Made by a program: the position numbers and the translations under genes. The notes under the pieces are model-generated. The model searched no databases, was not told where the DNA came from, and saw only the letters and a list, made by a program, of their open reading frames with translations. This document shows positions 1-5,060 of a stretch of DNA of 5,549 nt, one piece after another (position 1 is the first letter of the stretch; every line of letters starts with the position of its first letter). Origin of the DNA: Dysgonamonadaceae bacterium (GTDB lineage: Bacteria; Bacteroidota; Bacteroidia; Bacteroidales; Azobacteroidaceae); contig JAISNS010000102.1 in NCBI GenBank assembly GCA_031276105.1, positions 1-5,549 of the forward strand, in the 5' to 3' direction.

Positions 1-257
1 ATGGCGATGCCGTCGTCGATGGCGATGGTGTTGAACTCGGCGGCAAAGCAACCGAGTTTTTCTATTTCTTTTTTGACGAATTGTCCGATTTCGTGCAGGT
101 GAACGTGTCCCGGTACAAACTGCGTAAACGAATTGACGACGGCAATAACCGGTTGGCCGATTTGTTCTTCTTTCATTCCGTTGGCTTTCCAAAGGGCGCG
201 CGCGCCGGCCATTTTCCGTCCTTGCGTGCTGCTGTGACTGCGAAGTTGTATTTTCAT
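1..257 (-). CDS. ilvD: dihydroxy-acid dehydratase, N-terminal part (runs off left edge)
   Basis: Iron-sulfur enzyme of branched-chain amino-acid synthesis. It dehydrates 2,3-dihydroxyisovalerate and 2,3-dihydroxy-3-methylvalerate to the 2-keto acids that precede valine, leucine and isoleucine, in the cytoplasm. The 85 visible residues read like the start of the IlvD/Edd family: [16 protein letters not shown] at residues 4-23, [15 protein letters not shown] at 40-54, and [12 protein letters not shown] at 74-85. The aspartates of the last motif lie in the metal-binding part of the active site in known IlvD enzymes. The ATG at 257-255 is chosen because MK.QLRS is the usual family start; no clear Shine-Dalgarno sequence precedes it. 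The cluster cysteines and the rest of the protein (usually about 560-610 residues) are outside the window. Its leader carries an attenuator (272-400) and a good promoter (426-456), so it is likely the first gene of an ilv operon continuing leftwards. Confidence 0.95.
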   Translation of the reverse strand, partial: MKIQLRSHSSTQGRKMAGARALWKANGMKEEQIGQPVIAVVNSFTQFVPGHVHLHEIGQFVKKEIEKLGCFAAEFNTIAIDDGIA

Positions 258-271
258 TGTTGTCTGTTTAT

Positions 272-306
272 AAAAAAAACCTTTCTCCGTTAATCAGAGA
301 AAGGTT
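272..306 (-). terminator. attenuator terminator in the ilvD leader
   Basis: On the minus strand AACCTTTCTC (306-297) pairs perfectly with GAGAAAGGTT (287-278) across a 9-nt loop. An unbroken run of T follows through position 272. This is an intrinsic terminator lying only 15 nt before the ilvD start codon, so it must work inside the transcript as a regulated stop, not at the end of a gene. Its 5' arm (306-297) is also exactly complementary to 343-334, which gives the competing antiterminator. Confidence 0.9.
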
Positions 307-343
307 AATTTTTGAATATCATCGACATGCCTCAACCTTTCTC
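278..343 (-). promoter_or_regulatory. antiterminator/terminator switch of the ilvD attenuator
   Basis: Three copies of one sequence are arranged as in classical ribosome-controlled attenuators. Segment 2 is GAGAAAGGTT at 343-334, segment 3 is AACCTTTCTC at 306-297, and segment 4 is GAGAAAGGTT at 287-278. Segments 2 and 4 are identical, so segment 3 can pair with either over 10 perfect base pairs. The 2:3 pair (antiterminator) excludes the 3:4 terminator. Segment 2 covers the last three codons and stop of the leader ORF, so a ribosome finishing the leader peptide would hide it and allow termination. A further segment 1, ACCTTCT at 369-363, can pair with AGAAAGGT at 342-335 with one bulged base. 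It lies over Leu codons of the leader, giving the 1:2 protector hairpin expected when the leader is not translated. Confidence 0.85.
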
Positions 344-400
344 CTCTCTGTGCAAGACGAGTAGAAGGTCTACGAGTATCACATGTAAATTTCTATTCAT
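332..400 (-). CDS. ilv leader peptide (attenuator peptide, 22 codons)
   Basis: A short ORF starts about 19 nt after the predicted transcription start and stops with TGA at 334-332. Its middle reads VILVDLLLVL (residues 7-16), so nine of ten consecutive codons are Val, Ile or Leu, and ten of all 22 residues are branched-chain. The last codons, GAG AAA GGT TGA, are themselves the antiterminator segment. This layout is the signature of a regulatory peptide whose translation senses charged tRNA for Leu, Val and Ile. The peptide itself probably has no function. No Shine-Dalgarno sequence precedes the ATG, but the upstream stretch is A/T-rich, as is usual in Bacteroidetes. It is too short for standard gene callers. 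Confidence 0.87.
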   Translation of the reverse strand: MNRNLHVILVDLLLVLHREEKG

Positions 401-425
401 TATATATATAAATTTATTTCGGGTG

Positions 426-456
426 CAAAGGTAAAAGATTTTTTCTTTTCAACAAA
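426..456 (-). promoter_or_regulatory. Bacteroidetes-type promoter of ilv leader and ilvD
   Basis: On the minus strand TTTG (456-453), a 19-nt spacer and TACCTTTG (433-426) match the Bacteroidetes primary sigma consensus (TTTG, 19-21 nt, TAnnTTTG) at every fixed base. Transcription should begin near position 419, so the leader RNA would be about 160 nt and contains the leader ORF and attenuator. Confidence 0.85.
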
Positions 457-527
457 ATTTTGCCTAAAATCGCTGTAATAATGCTAAATACATCTATAAA
501 TTTGGACAATACCCGCTACCGACATTG

Positions 528-557
528 TAAGGCTGTTATGGAGGTGGCAAAGCCTTA
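528..557 (-). other. hairpin downstream of the GH130 gene, possible weak terminator
   Basis: TAAGGCT (528-534) and AGCCTTA (551-557) form a 7-bp stem with a 16-nt loop, beginning 33 nt past the GH130 stop codon on the minus strand. There is no T run after the stem in that direction, so an intrinsic terminator is doubtful. Nothing else that looks like a terminator lies between the GH130 stop and the ilvD promoter. Confidence 0.25.
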
Positions 558-589
558 AAAAGATTTAGCCTGCTTGCTTCCGGTTTCTG

Positions 590-1564
590 TTATATCGACG
601 TTTCCTTCGTAAAGCGGATGATTTCAGGTATATACCCGAAAGCCAATCCGGTGACGGTATCGGCGCAGCCATAATAAATCGCGATTCGTCCGGTTTGTTC
701 ATCGTGCAACGAAGCGCAGGGAAAGCATACGTTCGGAACGTCGCCCACACATTCGTAATGCGTTTGAGGGGACAGCAAGTAAGGTCCGGAACGGAATTTT
801 ACTTTCCATGGCTGTTCCAAATCTAAAAGCGCAGAACCGAAACTGTAAACAAAGCCGTTGCACGAATGAAGTACGCCATGATAGATCAACAGCCATCCCT
901 CGGCGGTTTCGATTGGAATGGGGCCGGCGCCGATTTTCGTACATTGCCAGGCGCTGTCTTCAAAAGCAGCCGGCGACATAACGTGCCGGTGACGTCCCCA
1001 GAACTCCATATCAGGCGATTCGCTGTAAAAAATATCGCCGAAAGGCGTATGGCCGTTATCACTGGGGCGACTCAACATGGCATAACGCCCGTTGATTTTA
1101 CGGGGAAACAGTACGCCGTTGCGATTAAAAGGCAAATAAGCATTTTCCAGTTGGTGGAAAGTTTCAAAATCCGTTGTCCACGCCATGCCGATGGTTGGGC
1201 CGTGATAACCGTTGCACCAGGTAACATAATACCGGTCTTCAATCAAACAGACCCGCGGATCGTAACCATATACCCACCGGCCGATTTCCTTATCTTCACA
1301 CACAAATTGCAATGGTTTCGGACGGATTTCCCAATCAATTCCGTTGGCGCTGAAACCCACATGCAGCCGCATCCGGCGATTGGTATCGTCGCAACGAAAT
1401 ACGCCGGCATAAGCTCCCTTATAACGGACGACCGCACTGTTGAATATGCTATTAGAAGCCGGTAATAAATTCCTTGGAATCACCGGATTGTTGGAATAAC
1501 GCCAGATTATTTCCTTCGAGCCTTCGGGACGATCTTCCCAAGGCATAAAATGATTTGTTTCCAT
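590..1564 (-). CDS. GH130 beta-1,4-mannoside phosphorylase (mannosyl-GlcNAc type)
   Basis: Cytoplasmic inverting phosphorylase of 324 residues. In its close relatives (UhgbMP and BT1033-type enzymes, GH130 subgroup 2) it splits beta-1,4-mannosyl-N-acetylglucosamine, and to some extent beta-1,4-mannooligosaccharides, with phosphate into alpha-mannose-1-phosphate and the remaining sugar. The five-bladed beta-propeller family is recognised by FNSAVV (41-46), FRCDD (56-60), VYGYDPRVC (98-106), [11 protein letters not shown] (146-156), [20 protein letters not shown] (165-184), YHG (228-230) and YYGCADT (297-303). Asp102 in GYDPRV matches the catalytic acid of the family. Arg148, Arg166 and His229 match the phosphate-binding residues as I recall them from UhgbMP, with a constant two-residue offset. 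All key residues are present and the length is normal, so the gene looks intact. It lies 101 nt after the permease gene and is probably co-transcribed with it. The exact substrate (mannosyl-GlcNAc or mannobiose) is inferred from resemblance. Confidence 0.93.
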   Translation of the reverse strand: METNHFMPWEDRPEGSKEIIWRYSNNPVIPRNLLPASNSIFNSAVVRYKGAYAGVFRCDDTNRRMRLHVGFSANGIDWEIRPKPLQFVCEDKEIGRWVYGYDPRVCLIEDRYYVTWCNGYHGPTIGMAWTTDFETFHQLENAYLPFNRNGVLFPRKINGRYAMLSRPSDNGHTPFGDIFYSESPDMEFWGRHRHVMSPAAFEDSAWQCTKIGAGPIPIETAEGWLLIYHGVLHSCNGFVYSFGSALLDLEQPWKVKFRSGPYLLSPQTHYECVGDVPNVCFPCASLHDEQTGRIAIYYGCADTVTGLAFGYIPEIIRFTKETSI

Positions 1565-1587
1565 AGTTTATTTATAAATTATTAAGA

Positions 1588-1701
1588 GTAAACAAGTAAA
1601 CGAGTAAACGAGAGGCGCAAAGCGTGGTCTTGTTTACTTGTTTACTCGTTAACTTGTTTACTCGTTTACTCATTTACTTGTTTACTCGTTAACTTGTTTA
1701 C
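1588..1701. repeat. octamer tandem array with inverted arm (TTGTTTAC type)
   Basis: Nine head-to-tail 8-bp units fill 1630-1701: TTGTTTAC, TTGTTTAC, TCGTTAAC, TTGTTTAC, TCGTTTAC, TCATTTAC, TTGTTTAC, TCGTTAAC and TTGTTTAC. Three inverted units (GTAAACAA, GTAAACGA, GTAAACGA) occupy 1588-1611. The spacer between them, 1612-1629, includes the small hairpin CGCAAAGCG. The inverted arm pairs with the three units at 1662-1685 with a single mismatch, so a 24-bp stem can form. The array spans the gap between permease and phosphorylase and covers the last 12 codons of the permease. It could act as an RNA hairpin between the two genes or simply be an unstable repeat. Confidence 0.9.
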
Positions 1702-2901
1702 TCTCCCGGTAATTACAAACGACGGAATTGTAGCGATCATTACAAAAATAAAAAAATATTTATAACCCAGCCAATCGCTTACAAACCCGCTGAACATGCC
1801 GGGAAGCATTACGCCCAGATTCATGATGCCGGTCGCGAATGCGTAATGCGCCATCGGATGTTTGCCCGGGGCAATCTGTTGCATCATGAACAACGTTAGC
1901 CCCACATAACCAAAACCGTAACCGAAATATTCGAATACGATTCCGCCGGCTATCAGCCAGGCTTCGGACGGTTGAAAAACAGCCAGCAGCAAATATACCG
2001 AAAACGGGATATTAAATGCGCAACAAAGAATAAACAGCGTTTTTTTCAATCCGCGGAAAGAAATATAATATCCCGAAAGCAGCGAACCCAAAACAAAAGC
2101 CATGGCGCCGAACGTACCGTAATACAGACCGATTTGCTGTTCGTTCAATCCCAATCCGTTGTTTGCTATGGGCGCTTTAAGAAACAGAGGCACTATTTTG
2201 ATGACAAACCCTTCGGCAAAACGATAAAGCAGAATAAAGCAGATATACCAAACAATGTATTTTTTTGCAAAAAAAGTCCGTATCACCTCCCATAACTCGG
2301 CCATAACTTCGCGAAAAGAGCTTGTTTTTTTATCCGTTTCTGTTTCGGAAGGCACTGTCTGGATATGATACAAACCCAGCAACAACAGGATAGCAGAGCA
2401 GAAAACCATCACACACGCCCAAGCATTCACCGTTCCCCATTGCTCAATGAGGGAGCCGGCAAGATAGACCAGTCCTCCGGTTGCTGCAATTTTAGCCAGG
2501 TTATAAAAGGCGCCCTGCCAGCCGATATATTTTGCCTGATCGGATTGGGATAAGACTGACATATACACTCCATCGGCCACTATATCGTGTGTCGCTCCGC
2601 TGAACGCAATGACAAACAGCAAGGCGACGGCAAGGGCGAAAAAATGCGGTAAATACAACGATAAAGCAACGAAAAAAAAGACAATCCCTGAAAGAATCTG
2701 CGTCAACACAACAAAAAATTTCTTCGTCTTAAACAGGCCGACAAAAGGACTCCACAACGGTTTGAGCGTCCACGGAAGCATGATCAAAGACGTCCAAAAA
2801 GCGATTTGCGCATCGGAAATCTTCAATCCGCTAAACATCAACACCGAAACCATATTAAGGACAACAAAAGGCAAGCCCATTGCAAAATAAACGGAAGGCA
2901 C
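1666..2901 (-). CDS. AmpG-like MFS sugar permease
   Basis: Inner-membrane transporter with about twelve hydrophobic segments (roughly residues 4-26, 32-54, 60-84, 87-113, 125-152, 161-180, 215-241, 256-280, 286-310, 314-344, 353-380 and 381-402). A charged central loop lies at 181-214. The opening VYFAMGLPF and the motif LPWTLKPLWSPF (42-53) are typical of the AmpG/PAT branch of the major facilitator superfamily. Its place directly before a GH130 phosphorylase suggests that it imports the mannosyl disaccharide by proton symport; the substrate is inferred from context. The start is uncertain. The GTG at 2901 has GGAG six bases upstream, but the frame is open back to TAG at 2976-2974 and encodes KKKNPETW just before VPSVYF, which belongs to the conserved N-terminus of relatives. 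No ATG exists in that stretch; ATA at 2946-2944 would give a TDSERHKKKNPETW start. The last 11 residues (401-411) come from the octamer repeat array. Confidence 0.88.
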   Translation of the reverse strand: MPSVYFAMGLPFVVLNMVSVLMFSGLKISDAQIAFWTSLIMLPWTLKPLWSPFVGLFKTKKFFVVLTQILSGIVFFFVALSLYLPHFFALAVALLFVIAFSGATHDIVADGVYMSVLSQSDQAKYIGWQGAFYNLAKIAATGGLVYLAGSLIEQWGTVNAWACVMVFCSAILLLLGLYHIQTVPSETETDKKTSSFREVMAELWEVIRTFFAKKYIVWYICFILLYRFAEGFVIKIVPLFLKAPIANNGLGLNEQQIGLYYGTFGAMAFVLGSLLSGYYISFRGLKKTLFILCCAFNIPFSVYLLLAVFQPSEAWLIAGGIVFEYFGYGFGYVGLTLFMMQQIAPGKHPMAHYAFATGIMNLGVMLPGMFSGFVSDWLGYKYFFIFVMIATIPSFVITGRVNKLTSKQVNE

Positions 2902-2977
2902 CCATGTCTCCGGATTCTTCTTCTTATGTCTTTCAGAATCTGTTATAGCATTTATAAAAATTACAATATACTCCTAA

Positions 2978-3264
2978 TTATAATGGTTCTATAACGTTTC
3001 AGGTGGGTATCTTTATCCAAACGGATACGTATTCACCGCAAGTAATTTTTCTTTGCCCGTCAGGGCATACATATCAATAGAAAAAGAACCGGAGAGCGGA
3101 AATTACGCCGTCAGGCGTTACCTATCAATAGAAAATATGAAACCTCTACGAGGTTTATGGGAGGTGGATAATACCTTTTCTATTGATATCTATGCCCTGA
3201 CGGGCAACGGTTGACTGCAATTTTTCATCCATTACCCACCCGAAACGTTATAGAGCCATTATAA
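2978..3264. mobile_element. 287-bp MITE-like element with 32-bp terminal inverted repeats
   Basis: The ends 2978-3009 and 3233-3264 are inverted copies differing at 2 of 32 positions; each begins TTATAATGG and includes CTATAACGTTTC. The element is flanked by TAA on both sides (2975-2977 and 3265-3267), consistent with a 3-bp target duplication. It has no convincing ORF, so it would need a transposase supplied elsewhere. Inside are a second long inverted pair (3053-3084 against 3176-3207, near-perfect) and two further hairpins, so the single strand can fold almost end to end. It sits immediately upstream of the permease AGGAG (2974-2970, minus) and therefore separates that gene from whatever promoter it once had. 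The transposase family that moves it is not recognised. Confidence 0.8.
3054..3206. repeat. repeated hairpin module plus TATCAATAGAAAA motif inside the MITE
   Basis: Four short palindromes lie inside the element: TGCCC-GTCA-GGGCA (3054-3067), ACGCC-GTCA-GGCGT (3105-3118), AAACCTC-TAC-GAGGTTT (3140-3156) and TGCCC-TGAC-GGGCA (3193-3206). The 13-mer TATCAATAGAAAA follows the first two (3072-3084 and 3123-3135) and occurs inverted at 3176-3188 before the last. The first and second hairpins share the loop GTCA, and the base changes in the stems (GCCC/GGGC against CGCC/GGCG) are compensated on both sides. The stems thus keep pairing while their sequence changes, which suggests that the folded form matters. 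Confidence 0.75.
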
Positions 3265-3391
3265 TAAACAATTCAGAACAAATATCTACTATTTTTTTAA
3301 CCATGTTTAACTTGTTTAGTATCTAACTCCTCAAATCCTTGTAAAAAAAGCAGAATAATTAAGCATTGAAAGAATGAGGTTTCTTGTCGTA

Positions 3392-3442
3392 CACCTTGCA
3401 CCCTGCACCTTTCGTCATGTGTTTACTCGTTAACTCGTCAAC
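3392..3442. repeat. two short simple-repeat patches (heptamer and octamer)
   Basis: Positions 3392-3412 hold three heptamers (CACCTTG, CACCCTG, CACCTTT). Just after, 3419-3442 hold three octamers (GTGTTTAC, TCGTTAAC, TCGTCAAC) of the same type as the array at 1630-1701. The surrounding stretch 3268-3495 shows no gene, promoter or terminator that I can support. Confidence 0.65.
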
Positions 3443-3495
3443 TTTTTTCCAGCAATTCCGGGAAAAAAAAGGTTAAAAAATAAATACTTTCGTAA

Positions 3496-4029
3496 ATTCA
3501 ATTAGTAAATGCAACTCAAGTAAGAAAAAGTTTTTACTTTGTAGTTGTTATGAAAAATAAAAAACAATTAACTCGGGAGTAAAGATACGAAATAGAAGTA
3601 TTACTCCGGGCAGAAAAAAAACAAAAAGAGATAGCCGAACTTGTTGGAAAAGACAAATCCGTTATCAGTAGGGAACTTAAGCGTAACAGTCACAAGCGGG
3701 GTTATTCCGCTCGTTTGGCTCAGGAATATGTCGACGAACAAAAGGAACGTTACCGTTTCAAGCGCAAGTTTACGGAAAGTATCTGAAAGAAAGTGATCAA
3801 AAGAACTGACCGAAGAACAGTGGTCGCCGGAGCAAATCGTCGGCAAAGCCCAGCGGGAAGGCGTGCGTCTCATAAGACAATATATCCCTAAAAAAGAATC
3901 ATTTACAAAATACAATGATAATGATATAAAAAATTTCCAGTATACAATCAATCGAAGACCAAGAAAATTACTTAACGTTGAATCTCCTAAAGATACGTTT
4001 TTTAGAAAAGTTGCATTTGATACTTGAAT
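3496..4029 (+). mobile_element. internally deleted IS30-family insertion sequence
   Basis: The remnant transposase reading frame is bounded by inverted ends. ATTCAATTAGTAAATGCAAC starts at 3496 (left end 3496-3516) and its inverted counterpart is at 4009-4029, matching at 18 of 21 positions, with the right end overlapping the end of the transposase gene. The element is 534 bp, about half of a normal IS30-family copy (about 1.0-1.2 kb). No target duplication is evident next to the ends (TAA on the left against CTG on the right). With both ends kept and the middle lost, it could only have moved with help from an intact relative. Confidence 0.75.
3550..4027 (+). pseudogene. IS30-family transposase, broken (nonsense, frameshift, core deletion)
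   Basis: Starting at ATG 3550, the frame reads MKNKKQLTRE, stop (TAA 3580-3582), RYEIEVLL, then QKEIAELVGKDKSVISREL and KRNSHKRGYSARLAQEY. This is the N-terminal helix-turn-helix of IS30 transposases. The TAA replaces an expected Gln codon (EQRY in relatives). TGA at 3784-3786 probably replaces a Trp codon. A +1 shift at about 3802 moves the frame to ELTEEQWSPEQIVGKAQREG (3803-3862). At about 3866-3871 the sequence jumps directly to LIRQYIPKK, the extreme C-terminal part of the family, and continues through INRRPRKLLN and FFRKVAFDT to TGA 4025-4027. The DDE catalytic core between these points is missing altogether, so the protein cannot be active. About 158 codons remain of the usual 310-390. 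Confidence 0.9.
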
Positions 4030-4285
4030 CTGCGTTGAAAGTTTTTATGCGAAACATCAATATTCTTCCGCAATCAATATTCGTTGCAAAATATATTGAT
4101 TTATAAAGTAACCTTATTTTCAAAGAAATTAAAAGTAAATATATTTTGTCTATCCATTGTTTTATTTCATTGGTAATGAGTGAATAAATAAAGCTGGAAT
4201 AATCGAAAAAAATAAGAAAATTGTAAGATATTTTTTCCTTTTTTCCTCAACGGAAGAGGTAAAAAGCAAAGTTATGCAGAAAAAC
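4030..4285. other. A/T-rich intergenic stretch, nothing identified
   Basis: Between the IS30 remnant and the terminator at 4286 there is no ORF, promoter or RNA gene that I can support. The only structure seen is a direct repeat of ATCAATATTC at 4056-4065 and 4073-4082, one and a half helical turns apart (17 nt). Confidence 0.5.
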
Positions 4286-4316
4286 AAAAAAGTGCGATAG
4301 TTTTTCGCTATCACAC
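4286..4316 (-). terminator. intrinsic terminator after the RHH/antitoxin-like pair
   Basis: On the minus strand GTGTGATAG (4316-4308) pairs with CTATCGCAC (4300-4292), nine pairs including one G-U, around a 7-nt loop. Six T follow (4291-4286). It lies about 90 nt past the stop of the 4408-4587 gene and ends that transcription unit. Confidence 0.8.
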
Positions 4317-4328
4317 CTTTCTGCAGAA

Positions 4329-4357
4329 CAGTTCTTTCGTTTTAACCGGAAGAACTG
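4329..4357. other. second hairpin between the small gene and its terminator
   Basis: CAGTTCTT (4329-4336) and AAGAACTG (4350-4357) are perfectly complementary. The stem extends inwards by TCG/CGG to 11 pairs with one G-U and a 7-nt loop. Neither strand has a T run after it, so it is unlikely to terminate on its own. It might stabilise the 3' end of the transcript or be a mobile-element scar. Confidence 0.45.
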
Positions 4358-4407
4358 ATGGAGTAAATACTTTTAACTGGTAGTCCGTTTCAAAAATTTA
4401 GTAAGCT

Positions 4408-4587
4408 TCAATGTTCAAACCATTTTTCGTAACGTTCCTTCATTTCCAAATAGGAAAGAAGTTTTCCCTCATTCATTTGTATCACCCCATTTTCAATAGA
4501 AGTCATTTCCGCTTCGGATAAGATATTATACCAATCTCTTCTGCGTACCGTACTCCTCTTCATGATAAACTTTTCTTTCTTTTTCAT
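4408..4587 (-). CDS. small protein resembling the toxin-binding half of an antitoxin
   Basis: A predicted 59-residue cytoplasmic protein. The N-terminus is basic (MKKKEKFIMKRSTVRRRDW). The rest follows the pattern W..LSE.E..SIE.G..Q...G.......M..RYEKW (residues 19-57), which resembles the C-terminal helical part of small Bacteroidetes antitoxins paired with RelE/ParE-type toxins. That resemblance is from memory and not proven. The usual N-terminal DNA-binding part is absent and no toxin gene follows before the terminator. It starts 28 nt after the ribbon-helix-helix gene and is probably co-transcribed with it, so the DNA-binding function could come from that partner. ATG 4587 is preferred over an in-frame TTG at 4596; ATG 4563 (51 residues) is also possible. 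Function unknown. Confidence 0.65.
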   Translation of the reverse strand: MKKKEKFIMKRSTVRRRDWYNILSEAEMTSIENGVIQMNEGKLLSYLEMKERYEKWFEH

Positions 4588-4615
4588 AATAATCAAACTT
4601 TATCAATTAAACTTC

Positions 4616-4798
4616 TTATTGTTTTCTTTTGGGTATGCGGTCACATTTTTGTAATGCCTGATTTAATAAATACAATATTTGCCCATTGACGCTTCGAAAT
4701 TCATCGCAAGCCCATTTTTCAATAGCACTCATCATATCATTATCAATACGTAAGACAAAACTCTTGTTTCTACTTTCTTTCTCTACTTCTTTTGCCAC
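4616..4798 (-). CDS. Arc-type ribbon-helix-helix DNA-binding protein
   Basis: A 60-residue protein with the layout of a small RHH transcription repressor. A basic N-terminal tail (1-12) is followed by a beta-strand SFVLRID (13-19) that would insert into the DNA major groove as a dimer. Helix A is at about 20-33 (DMMSAIEKWACDEF), the turn RSVNGQ at 35-40, helix B at about 38-51 (NGQILYLLNQALQ), and the tail is basic (PKRKQ). The sequence is close to the widespread MAK..K.F.LRID..EKWA.DEFRSVNGQ family annotated as Arc-family DNA-binding proteins. The start is GTG at 4798, because the frame closes at TAA 4816-4814 and contains no upstream ATG. It is the first gene of a two-gene unit with 4408-4587, behind a strong promoter (4957-4987). 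Palindromes in its long leader suggest that it represses its own transcription. Confidence 0.85.
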   Translation of the reverse strand: MAKEVEKESRNKSFVLRIDNDMMSAIEKWACDEFRSVNGQILYLLNQALQKCDRIPKRKQ

Positions 4799-4864
4799 GG
4801 AATTATTTGTTAATTATGTAACATCAGAAACTTCAATCTATTACAATTATCATTCTCCCATTTC

Positions 4865-4956
4865 ATAATTATTCAAAATGAATAATTATAAATCAATATC
4901 AATTTGATATTATTATGATATTATTTAAATATATTAATAATATTGAAATAATATCA
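4865..4956 (-). promoter_or_regulatory. operator-like palindrome cluster in the RHH gene leader
   Basis: Directly downstream of the -7 box lie three palindromes. TGATATTATTT (4916-4926) faces AAATAATATCA (4946-4956) over a 19-bp spacer. AATATCAA (4895-4902) faces TTGATATT (4904-4911) over one base. ATAATTATTCA (4865-4875) faces TGAATAATTAT (4879-4889) over three bases. The half-site TGATATT occurs four times, twice in each orientation, and the outermost copy touches the predicted transcription start. RHH repressors usually bind such clustered A/T-rich half-sites; binding by the 4616-4798 product is inferred. The leader RNA is about 150 nt long, unusually long for so small a gene. Confidence 0.6.
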
Positions 4957-4987
4957 CAAAGGTAAATGTATTTTTTTATAAAACAAA
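4957..4987 (-). promoter_or_regulatory. Bacteroidetes-type promoter of the RHH unit
   Basis: On the minus strand TTTG (4987-4984), a 19-nt spacer and TACCTTTG (4964-4957) match the consensus fully. It has the same boxes and spacer length as the ilvD promoter. The start of transcription should be near 4950, inside the palindrome arm 4946-4956. Confidence 0.82.
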
Positions 4988-5060
4988 TAAATAATCAATT
5001 TTTTTTCAAAAAACCGAAAAAAAAAGAGGCCGTATGTTTTTTTCATTATTTTTGCAACGG

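Noticed and set aside
81..293. 70-codon plus-strand ORF
   Set aside because: It overlaps the conserved ilvD start and the attenuator terminator on the other strand; its protein is unconvincing.
305..328. Second tiny ORF in the ilvD leader (MSMIFKN)
   Set aside because: It has few branched-chain codons and lies between antiterminator segments 2 and 3, after the real leader ORF; it is likely chance.
866..1465. 199-codon plus-strand ORF
   Set aside because: It lies antisense to the clear GH130 gene and its translation resembles no protein family; the GH130 frame has all family motifs.
1630..1701. CRISPR-like regular repeat
   Set aside because: Units are 8 bp, contiguous and without spacers, so it is a simple tandem array.
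1972..2890. Several plus-strand ORFs of 60-107 codons
   Set aside because: All are antisense to the membrane permease and read as basic, low-complexity shadows of it.
3268..3320. Minus-strand ORF beginning MVKKIVDICSEL that runs into the MITE end
   Set aside because: Removing the element does not join it in frame to the permease, so it is probably not the lost permease start.
3601..3951. 116-codon minus-strand ORF
   Set aside because: It is antisense to the IS30 transposase remnant, which explains its composition.
4686..4868. 60-codon plus-strand ORF
   Set aside because: It runs antisense through the RHH gene and its leader palindromes, with no promoter or family resemblance.
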